Below, piece after piece: positions 10,501 to 22,500 of a stretch of DNA of 64,000 bases (its first letter is position 1; each line of letters starts with the position of its first letter). The DNA is from Amphiura filiformis. Its lineage: Eukaryota; Echinodermata; Ophiuroidea; Amphilepidida; Amphiuridae. The translations under genes and the position numbers were made by a program. The stretch lies in the NCBI RefSeq assembly GCF_039555335.1, contig NC_092637.1:40698526-40762525 (forward strand), written 5' to 3'. Below the pieces are notes generated by a model. It searched no databases. It had not been told where the DNA came from and worked only from the letters and a program-made list of their open reading frames with translations.

Positions 10501-13500
10501 TCCGGAAGATGATGAGAATAAAGAAGAAGATACTGAGATGGAGGAAGATTCAGACTATTCCCTCCCACCAAGTCAATCACTGCTACAGGAAGATGTCCCC
10601 GGTGCAAATCCTGTGACAATTCCTTCTGCAGTCGTCAACAGGGATGAAGAGACGGAGCAAGTGGAAGAAACGGTGGAGGTAATTGATGAGGATCTGCCGA
10701 GAGATTCTGGTTGTGCAACTGAAAGCCGTGCTACAGGAAGTAGAGCGACAAGTCCGATATCCACTTGTGACAACTGCGGTCGAGTCAAGTCAAAGACGAC
10801 TATTCAGAGAAATGTAAGCATGTGTGTGAATCAGTGTAGTCAAATACAGATTAATATTCAGCTTACGCCGTGCCAATCAAAGTGTGCTCATCATGATGAT
10901 AGGAATTGTGGTCAAGTAGATGCAATGGAAAAACAAGCGCCCTCATCTCAAGGTGTGATGCCAGCTGATGCAACGCAAAGACCAACTGGTACATCTCAAG
11001 ATGTAATGGTGCATCATGTAAATATAGATGCAATGGAGGGAGCTGCTCAAACATCTCAGAATGTGATAATGGATCCTGTAGATGGAGTACAAGAAGAAAC
11101 AAATACAATGGAAAGACAAGCTCGGACATCTCAAAATGTGATGGTGCATCGTGTAAATATAGGTGCAACAGAGGGTGCAGCTCGGACTTCTCAGAATGTG
11201 ATAATGGATCCTGTAGATGGGGTACAAGAAGAAACAGATGCGATGGAAAGACAAGCTCGGACATCTCAAGATGTGATGGTGGATCGTGTAAATATAGGTG
11301 CAACAGAAGGAGCAGCTTGGACTTCTCAAGATGTGATAGTGGATCCAATTGATGGAGAACAAGACGAAATGGATCTAGAGTATGTTTCTGTATCAGAAAC
11401 GGAAGCGGATGAAAGGTGTGGAAATCGAAGCGAAGATGAAGCTGATGATGGGGATAGTAGGACAAGGGAATTCAACGAAGAAGCCTTTGATGATGACGAT
11501 GATTGGCCGGAAGAAGCCGCTTTATTAGCATCTATGGCCAGGGAAGCATCTGGATCTCAAACAGATGTTGCTAATTTACCAACTCAGAGACATGAAACCA
11601 GAAGTGAATCTAATGTAAAATCTGAAATAGTTGAACTCGGGATGATCTTCTTGACACTCCGATTCAAAGACCGCGCTTTCAAGACCAAGCTACAGAGAAG
11701 CAGTAGTGGTCAAAACTGAAGTAGAAATAGATCTTTGCGAAGACGGTGTGAAATCTGAGACGAGCAATTCTCAGGTGTCAACTTTTGCAAAATTCCTAGC
11801 TCCTGTTAAGGATACTTTAAGCAAAACTATTAAAGCAAAGACCCAGACGTCTATTGGCTCTTTCTTCACTCGATGGAGTGCTAGCACATCAAATAGTTCT
11901 ACTCAACCGGTAATTAGTACCATCAAAACTGAGGCTGGCGGTACATCTCAAAGTTCATCAGGCTCAGGATGGAAGAGTGTGTTCAGAGGCAGTGGGAGCA
12001 GCCATAACCATGGTAACAGGGGCAGAGGTGATGGAAACGTGTCTTCAACAGGAAGTGGGAGTGATTCAAGATCAAAGGGATACAGTAGACCAAAGAGACC
12101 CTGTCCATTTTATAAGAAAATGCCAGGTAAGTGTCATGTGACAGGATCTGAGCTATTCCAGTTTGAATCCATACACCCCTATGGAAGACATGACCTTAAT
12201 CTTCCACACAGGGAGTGTCAGTTTTAAATGGAGTCACCATTCAGGTAACCCCATTTGAAATTCACACTCCTGTGTGGGAGCTTTCAGGTCATGTCATCCA
12301 TAGGGATGTATGGATTTCAACTGAATATCGCATTGTCCATGTTTATACATGTAGATGAGTTGACTTGTGACGTCATTGCCTGGCAGTATGCGCGCACATC
12401 ATCGCAATTTCCATTGTTTTTTGCCTGGCAGTATGTGCGTGCATCAGAGCCTGTGCTTTTAAAACTCACAATAAGGCTATTGAACAGTGTAGTGGATACA
12501 TGTATGCAGTTCGCTCAAGCATATTGATATAGGAGTCCTTTGCCTTTGTTGATAAACATTGAGGTCAACTCATCTATAGACACATTAAAAAAAGTTCCCA
12601 TCCCACTACTTAACTTAAACTAAAATATGCACAATAATTGATATTTACACGATTGTGGTACCAAGCTGCAGATGATTCTCCATAAGTGCATATCAATTTT
12701 ATTGCTTTTAATTAACTGCTCAAAATAATGACCACTCAAGGGCTATTCCAATTGAAATCCATGCATCCCTATGGAAGACATGACCTTAATCTCCCACACA
12801 GGGGGTGTAGATTTCAGGTAACCCCATTAAAAATCTACACTCCCTATGTGGGGTGATTAAGGTCATGTCTTCCATATGGGCAGGGACGGATTTAAGCAGT
12901 GGCCCGGTGGCCCGGGGCCAGTTGATTTTGCCTCGGGCCAGTAAACTTCCAACAATGCTGGCCCGGCGGGCCACTAGATTTTTGATCCTGATATAACTCA
13001 TATGAGGCAAGATATAATTAGTGATGGACACAATTGGACACAGTTTCTGCTCCACTTGTCACTTGTATGTAATTTATATTTTTATTTAATGATTTTTTGT
13101 CTATTTATTCTTATCCTTGCATTGCAAGCAAGTTGGAAATATACGGCCGCTTTTTACGGCGATAGGCCTACATACTATTTCCTAGCTCTTTTATGCTCTA
13201 TCTGATGACGATAGCGATATCGCAAATACCGCATACTTGAACCTTTTCTTTTGTGAACTTTTGGAACTATAGATTAAGGAAGGACTACTGACTGAACTTG
13301 GTTAGTGACTATAGTCTCTCTATATTGAGTACGCTCAGTATAAAACAATTAAAATGTTCAGGTTTGCTTGAATTAAAGTGGCACCATCCTGGAAAAAAGA
13401 TTTTTAGGGTCCATGGTGGCAAAGAATAAAATAATGTTAACACACAAGTAACATGTGTCAAGTTTGGTAATTGGTAGTCTCTAACTTTAAAAGTCGCATT

Positions 13501-16500
13501 GGAACGTGCAGGCCCGTAACCAGGATTTTTTTTAAAGCGGACTTTTGTTCAAAATTTGGACCTTTTTTGACCGACAAGGACTGAAAACCTCTATTTTTCG
13601 CTTGCTACGCTCGTGAATGGGACTTTTTGGGTCAAAATAGGGGACTTTTTTTTTGGCATTTGGCGAGGGGGTGTTCACCACCTGCCCCCTGGTTACGGGC
13701 ATGGGAACATGCTTCTTTATTTGCACTTTTTGCAGTAGAACATATTGAAAAAGTTGGGCCAGTAAATTTATTGCAGGGCCAGTAGATTTGCCGTTTCACT
13801 GGCCCGGAGGGCCAGTAGAAAACTGAAACCTAAGCCTGTCCCTGCATATGGGGTGTATAGATTTCAACTAGAATATGCCACACAAGTAGGGATCTTCCTT
13901 GCAGTTATTTTAAAGGCTTGCTGGCAATTTGTAATGGCTGTGACCTGGTGACCCATACCAAATTAAAGTATTTCGTAATTGTGAATTTTTTGGTCAAATC
14001 TACAATCCTGGCGGAAATTTGTTGCCACACCAGCACGTTCTGGTGTTGAAAGCACGCAATCAGAGCTAAATAATTATGTGATACTTCCGCATTATTTTGT
14101 ATTTAATGGTCGCAAATGCACATTCAGCTTACACTCGCCCAGACTGCAGTGCCTATTTCCAGGGCTAGTTTCACTCTATGGTAACACTGTCAAGACACTT
14201 GATCAATGCTATGTCCCCATAGTAAAGCCTTGCCTATTATAATCCTCCCATATAGGTACACCGTTCACAGTAGATGCCTTTCGCTATGGTAATATACCAG
14301 ACTGCAAGGCCTATTTCCTGAGCCATTTTCACTACGATCACTATGGGGGCCTGACAAAGCACTTTACAAACCCAATATTCTGTAGTAAGGTAGGCATATG
14401 TGACACGATCTGGTCCAAAGGAGGCATTTTTGAAAATTGAGCTACTATAATTATTGCCTTACAAAAATTAAGCTATATCATATACTTAAAACACCAAAGG
14501 TCTAGCACACTTGGTTCTAAAGTTATGAAATTTTGTGATGTCTACTTTCTTATGTATTTTTTTTTTTTGACCCCATATTTTTGCCTTTATCTCAATTTCA
14601 AATTTGCCGCCTTTGGCCCCCATTGACCAGATCGTGTCACATATTTGTGTGCAAAGATGCTATAATGAGAAAATTGGGCTATTCCAGTTGAAATCTATAG
14701 ACAAATTAGACCCCCTATGGAAGATTTGATCTTAATCTCCCTTACAGGGAATGTAAATTTCAAATGGGGCTACCTATTATGGGTGACTCCATTTGAAATC
14801 TACTCGTTCATGTCTTCCATAGGGTGTGTATGGATTTCAATTTGAATGGCCCATTACTCTGACTTGTTTACGTTAATGTCACTCATAAGGTTGAAAATAA
14901 GAGTACCGTATTCGTTCCAATAAGCGCGCGCCCATGCCCTAATAAGCGCCCACCCAGGGTATTTTCAATTTGCTAAAGGGTACCATTAATGTTGAAGTGA
15001 CAGACAGATGTTGATACAGTGAAATAACTGGAGGACTACACGGCCGGCTGTGTAAACTTTCAATACATTTTCTGCATCAGAAAAGCTACAAGAACGTCTC
15101 GGGACCCTTTTATAGCATACGTATAATATTCCTCTCTAATAAACGCCCCTTATAAAAAAATTAGGTAAACCAGGTAAAAAAATAAGCGCCCACCCAATAT
15201 GACTTTGTTAAGCGCCCTGGGCGCTTATTGGAATGAATACGGTACCTCCCCAGCAAACAAAAAAAAGGTTCTTAAAACGTTATAGATTGATTGATTGATT
15301 GATTGATTATAAATGGGTTTTGACTGTATTCAGAATGTCTTAATAACATTTAAATGTTGGGTTATAAAGGTTATGAAAAAGCACCACAACAACATTTTCA
15401 AAATGTTACCAAAATGTTATTTTGTCAACACTTAAATAACATTATATATGTGACACAATCTGCTCCATGGGGGCCAAAGGAGGTATTTGTGAAAATTGAA
15501 TTACTATAATGATTACCTTGTAGTAACATTAGGCTATCATATATTGAAAACACCACAGGTCTAGCGTACTTGGTTCTAAAGTTATGAGGTTTTGTGATGT
15601 GTATTTTTTATGTATTTTATTGTTTTTTTACTCCATATGTTTGCCTTCATCTCAATTTCAAATTTGCCGCCTTTGGCACCCCATGGACCAGATCGTGTCA
15701 CATATTAGAATGTTTTGTATCAAGTTTTCAAAAATGTTTTTTGAATTTTACTAAAATGTTTTATACCCTTGACATAACCCGATATTTAAATGTTTTCTAA
15801 AACAGTGTGTTTGCTGGGTCTAAATTATTTTGCCTTGTACCCAGCAACTGTCAATAATGTGTATGTTCATTTGCGGTCATTGTGTACATGTAATTCACTT
15901 TGGTGATACCATGCTCGTAGCACTACATTTCAAATCAAACCATATCATGATTCATAACATCCCAAATACGAGCCTTAAGTCAAAAATAATGGCACTGTGA
16001 GGTTGTTGATGCCTGCTGTGCAAATTAAACAGAATAGCAGAGAAATTCATCTTTCAAAAAGTGTGTTATGATTGGTTCTTTAACCCCATGAGAACTACCT
16101 GCCGATTGGTCAAAAAGAAGTTTTCATTTATCAATTGGCCCAATCAGCAACATTGTTAAAATAACTTCACCACCCAAAAAAATTGGGGTGAATTATTTTC
16201 AAAGCTCCATTCTAACTGGTGATTAAAATGAAGATATCATGTTATTGACCAATCGGAGAGAATGTTAGATCGGCAGTATGTATATTCTGTTTTAGGTAAC
16301 AGGTAACTTGGTGAAATCCCGGCTGAAAGTTGCTGCCAAATATGTGAATCAACTTGCCATGAACACACCATGTATGGTGGAGGGTATACAAGTGACATTA
16401 CTAGAAGCTAACCAGTAAGTTATAGTATAGTATAGTATAGTATATTTATTAAAGAGGAACCAACACATCTGGAAATGTAGCATGTTTAAGTCCATTTAAT

Positions 16501-19500
16501 CCAGTAACATTATTTTTATGAGGAGAGATTAGTGACATTCACCCACAAGACACAGATTTTATTGCACCATATCCCACAACGCAAATTGATTCTGAGGTGA
16601 CCTTCAAGAGCAGGTGGTGTAAACTTATATTTATGCAGAATATGTGTAAAGTCCTAGTGCATGCATGATGGGATATTATCTGAGTTTGAGATTTCTTGCT
16701 ATGTGGTAGGTACATGTATATTGCTACAACTTTACCACAGACATTCCTGATTTTCTTAAAGTTGACCTGGTCAACGTTTATTCCTCTTTAAAACACATTG
16801 CAGCCAAATGGCTGAATTACATGGATTTTACAATTTGATTTAAATAGTATAAAAACATCAATAACATTTGAAGACACATTTAGAAATTGTAAAAACATCA
16901 AATTACATTTAGAATAATTGCACACGAGAAACATTTAAATATATATAAAAAAAACATAAAATATTGCACATTAGAAATACATGTAATTAATAATACCAAA
17001 CAAAAATTAAGACCAGGGTTTTCTTTAACGCACAAAACACGCGTATTTACGCGTTCAGACACTTTTCTGACTCCTTCAAATCCATAGTCCCAAAGTCCAA
17101 TGCGTATAAAATCTTGAAAACGTACGTGTTCAAATATTGCAAGATTTGAATAGAGAAACACCCGATATTGTGCATTTATTCTAAGCTTTTGGCATTTAGG
17201 ACATACTCCCGATATTTAGGGCCCGTCACATTTTGTCAGCATCAATCCATGTATGTTTTAGTGATTGCGAGTCTCTAAAATTGTATAGTGTCAGTTTGAA
17301 ATCTTGCAAAATGATGCACCAAATATGTCTTCAATTGGACTTTAATTTTACAAAATTTTCCCCCTCATTTTCTCCCATGCGTAGTGGATAAACAAGCGAC
17401 CATTTTCGCTTCTGCTTTCGATATTTGCCAATTTAGGCCATATGTTTAACACAATTTATAGGTCTAATGGGGAAAACGTGACAACGAAAGGCTTTATGGA
17501 CCGTCATTTCAACTGTTCAAACGTATAGTGCTTCAATTAGGTCTTCATTTTGCAAAAGTTTCTTACTTCTCAGGGGGGCATTTTAAATATTATTATTTTC
17601 TTCTAAAATTTCCCCCACCCCTTCTGACTGCTCTAGATCCGCCACTGGTCCAAACAGTGGCGTAGATTTCTTTTTGACTCGGGGGGTTGAAAAAAATGTC
17701 TTGAAGTATATTGAATCCAGCACCTTTTGGAGAAAGAATAAGTTTATGGTACAAAAAAATTTGTCATTTTGAAGCTAAACTGTTGAAATATGGTGCAAAA
17801 GTTGAATAAATTCGCGCGAGGCGCGCAATTTGCACTTTGGGGGGAGGGGGGGGGCTGAAAGGGCCAAATATGAGGTTAATTGGGTCAGAAACTAACATAG
17901 CTCCACATACAGTCGTCAACATTGGGGGATGATTATATGGACCATCCCCTGGCAAAATATTGGGGAAGATAATAATATTATAAAAATACCCCTTGGACAA
18001 TGTTTTTGACTCCTTCAGAGGAAAAATTCACAATTGAAAGGGTCAAAAAAATTTGAAAATACCCCTTCAGCAAAATGCTTAAAGAAAACCCTGATTAAGA
18101 CCATGGGGGATTACACAGAACAGACCAGCTGTTTTGAAAGGGGCTAAATTTGGAAGGGGGATACATAATGAGCAGACCAGCTGCTTGCAAGAAAATTGGA
18201 TTTAAATATTTGGGGAAAAAAAATAGATAAAAATGAAAATGAAATAGCTATCACAGACAAAAATAATATTCAAAAACAAGATAATATTCAAAAACCTGGC
18301 AGCAAAATGAGTTGAAAAAACCAAAAAGTGACAACATTAAATTACAGACAGCAAAATAAGTATTCAAATGTGAACCTGTACTATAAATTACTCACCCTAA
18401 TGCTTACCCTAATCTTATCCCTAATCCTAACCTAACATATCCTTAACCCTAACTTTAACCCTTTTCATACTAACGACTGTTCAGACTAGATGGACTGTTC
18501 CCACTTCATGTACCCAATCCAGACTGCTGTATTTACACAGTACATATACAACACCTAGGGGGGTACTCAAGTTTGATTTGGGTTGGGGTGAGCCGTGGAA
18601 AATTTGATAGTGGACCCACATCAATGTACCAATTTTTCCAGAAAATTGGATCCATCGATACTCCAAAATTCAAAATGTTTGGCCAAATTTAACACTTAAT
18701 TTTATACAACTTTTATGACATGAATAATGAATTAGGTTAATACCACAAACTATCCTTAGGTTTTACCTACCTAAGGATAGTTTCGCTGATCGCAGTATTG
18801 TATGATGTGTATAAAGATATTCATACATACTCACGAAATAACGACGTTTCTGATTGGATTTGCGCCCTTTTTTGCTGGTCATAAATACCGTTTATGACCA
18901 GTACACAGGGCATAAACAAGCTGCGCCACGCAGCGTTGGAACCCAATTAACGCGATACACGATTTGCTAGTGTTGCGATACGCAGCGCATGTCACCGCGC
19001 CCATCACACGCGGAGCGCAAAAGATGAACGCGTTGACTCCCGGCCGAGCTGCTTCCTGCAAGTAGGCCTACTCATTTTCTCCCAATTTTTGAAGGAAAAC
19101 GGTATGAAAATGTTATTTAAACTTGTAAACCTTATTATTTTCATTTGTTTTGGATTGCTAACAATGTTCAGAATGTTGGGTATGTATGAACGGGGTTCAT
19201 TCATAGGATTTCGGGCATGATCGTTGATTTATGCCCTCAATCCTATGAATGAACCCCTAAATCATACACACACATGTACAAGGGTGGCTTGTCAGCACGC
19301 ATACAGCGCAATCACGAAAAAGCACTGATGTCACTTCGAAAGTTGAGGTGAACCAAAGAATATAGAAGGCCAATAAATTCTCTCATATATTCTGTTTGCC
19401 TTCCTTGAGGCAGTAATTTGGATATTATTTTTTACTCTAAACCTGATGATATTTATTTAAAAGTATAGATTTTCAGAAAGCAAAAGATGCAAGGAATGCA

Positions 19501-22500
19501 ACTAGCATAACAGATTCCTGCAAAAATGAGCAGTGTTTGAGAATCGCAAAAATTGATTTTACTTTACTGCCTTGAGGAAGGCATACAGTGGTGTGCGCTC
19601 TATTTCTAGTTGTTTTTTATTATCATACACCTCAGTTGTCCTCGAGCTGTATTATTAATCTTCAAACTGACCGATGGGAGGACATACCTTCACACAGGAA
19701 ATTTCAGAGCCAGTGCTACAATACACATAGTTACAAGGGTGCAGAATTCACCACCTCTTGTGCCATAATGTCCACTATTTATATCTTATTGTCTTATTTC
19801 ACAGCTGCCCAGGAGCAGTGTTATTCCTGTTCAGACTACCAGATGGGAGGACATACCTCCATACAGGAGATTTCAGAGCCAGTGTTGCTATGGAGAAATA
19901 CCCAGAGCTACAAGGTTGCAGAATTCATCAGCTTTACCTGGACACAACGTAAGTCGTCACCCTCATAACCTACAATGTAATTTAATCTTTATAACAATTG
20001 CCATGATTTTCTCCTTTCGGAGACGACTGTATGAATTTCCATTTCACCAAATATTCTGGTTTGAAGGATTGCTTCCTTGAAAACAAATGATCGAATGGTA
20101 TTCTCTGTGTATACCAACTATTTTTAAGCAACCTTTTTTAGGGGGTGGTGGGGGTACCGGTAAATGCTGGGAACGTAAGTTTCACTGTGGAGTCTGGCTT
20201 AATAGCTATCGAAAGAGAGATGTCCTGTGAAAAATGACTCCTTTACCCTTGCCTAAGAAGATGTACACATGTTTTTAATATCATTATTTCAGATACTGTG
20301 ACCCAGAGTATAACTTTCCAACTCAGAGGGAGGTTGTTGATTATGCTGCTGGTGTCGCTGTGAATGCTGTTAAGAGTAACCCTAAGACGTTAATCGTGTG
20401 TGGGACATATACCATTGGCAAAGAGAAGGTCTTTATGGGTAAGTAAACTTGTGTAGGAGACTGCTTTTCACACAAATGTGGGAGACAAATCTTTGTTTTT
20501 GGCCATAGCTCACAATTCATTGTATTCACCTTGGTCTGTGGCAGACATTTTATAGAGGAGCTATGTACGACACCACTTGCATTTTAAATGCATATCAAGT
20601 GGCTAGAGCAAGAATGTCCTATCTGCAATAGCTGCCCTATAGACAATTTCTGCATTCTATATTGTACACATTTAAAAATATGTCACCTGGCAACTAGGCC
20701 AAAAAAAAATATTGTTGTGTTGCCCTCAACCGTCCTACCCTAAATCCTGAAAAATCAGGGTCGCAATTTTTTTTTTTTTTTTTTTTTGGAATGATGATTT
20801 TTACAGATTTGTTCAAAAACTCAATGTTTTTCACTTAAAATTAATATTTTATTGTAAGACTAGTCTTTAATTGTTGTCTAACAGGTATCCAGAAGTCAAA
20901 ATTGACAAATGTCCCCTAATTGAACAAGCATTATTTAATATTTGAGGGGATTTTTAAAAACTGGAGGTTTAAAAAAAAAAAATAAATGCAAAAAAAAATA
21001 ATAATCCGACCGTCCTACCCAAATTTCCCATTTTTCACAACAATATTTTTTTTTTGGCCCTATTGCACCTACTTACTTTTCTCTTCAGTGAACGGCTCTT
21101 TTCAGAGTCGTCAGTACTCAGTAGGCAAGGGGCCACCTACATGTCTCATTCTTAGGTACTTTGTCCTGAAGAAGTTAGAGCTACACCTAGCAAAGCTTGA
21201 CAGTTCTAAACTTGTCCGACAACGAACCCGCTAAAACAAAACTTACTAATTGTTATGAACTCCCATCGTAAAGCAGGGTGGCCGAGCGGAACAGGCTCCG
21301 ACTCATAATCGGAAGGTTGCGGGTTCGAGCCCCGGCGATGCCATCGTGTTGTGCCCTTGAGTAAGGCACTTTATCTCTGTTACTCCACTCCACCCAGGTG
21401 TATAAATGGGTACTGGCATTCTTAAATGCTGGTAACAGACTAACTGTGGAGGAGGTGTAGCGAACCCAAGGGGGTGACACTTAAGTCACGGTTGTTCTAT
21501 TAGCAACGCAAAATCTATGAAAAATTCAGCTGGTTTACTAGCTAGAAAGTGAGGCCAGTTATCGATCCGTTATAGCTCGTTATGAATAATTCATGTTCGA
21601 CCCCTTGGATCATGTTAATTGAATTTGGCAAATAACAACGTTGTTAGTTTTGCGAACTTTGCCTGTTCAATGAGAGTATAGCGCCCAATACATCTGGGCA
21701 CAAACCAGGCTTGATCCAGTTTAATGAAATGGCGGACGGGTATTCCCATCAGGCACCAGTGATATGTTTTTTCAAAGAAAGTCTACTAATTTGATATGAA
21801 ATGACATTTTGCAATAGCAAAGTCAAAATTAGGACTTGCTGTCAATAGTATGAAGGAAATATGTGACAGAGGCAAGGTGTGAAATACAAGTAGTATTTAA
21901 GTTATAATAACCTTTGATACCCGACCTGACCTTCCATCATGGCGCCTTATTCGTCTTATGTATTTCTATTATGCTCTCAAGTAAAATAAAATACCAATCT
22001 GCACTGAGCAGACAATGTTACTTGGCTCCCAGCATGAATTATTGATTTTATACGGAGGTAAAGAAATGCACAGTGTATGTGCATGATGTGCAAGCAAGCA
22101 TACTCCAAATATTTACGGTAAATCTGAATAGTGGTCACATGTTGACATATCATGTGTTCGGGAAATCACGTGGCAATATTTTAAGATTTCAGGCTTGTTT
22201 ACTAGTTAATTGCCATTTGTACTCTTTATTATTTATCTTTGTTAATTAACATATATTTTAAATGCTGATAAATCGTGGTTGGCTGCCCATGATATCTGTT
22301 AAATTCAATGTTTTATGAATATAATTCTACCATGCAGAGGGGGGTCACGCAGCAGAATTTCACATCACCTGACTTAGCTAGATTTGAAGCTCTGCTCTTC
22401 AAATTCATGTAAATTTCAAAGTTTATACATTTAATATGATACTAATTTTTTGTTATAACCAACTGGTACACGAAATATACTAGCTTATTACCTATACAGA

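Larger units (their letters stand above)
12740..13880. mobile_element. Foldback family A, copy 2, split by a nested insertion
   Basis: The left part, 12740-12882, starts GGGCTATTCCAATTGAAATC and runs to the inner arm TCATGTCTTCCATATGGG. The right terminus GGGTGTATAGATTTCAACTA resumes at about 13850. Removing 12891-13844 plus one 8-bp duplicate restores the usual family A order. This fixes the relative age of the two insertions. Confidence 0.85.

Noticed and set aside
10863..11465. Minus-strand frames of 139-200 codons over DCLRE1A exon 3
   Set aside because: They are antisense shadows of the 135-bp coding repeat, with His/Leu-rich low-complexity translation.
18747..18783. Perfect hairpin as a transcription terminator
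   Set aside because: It lies in an intron of an animal Pol II gene and lacks a T tract.
19588..19968. 126-codon frame as a gene
   Set aside because: It reads exon 6 and its decayed copy in a wrong frame; the repeated peptide pattern comes from the duplication.
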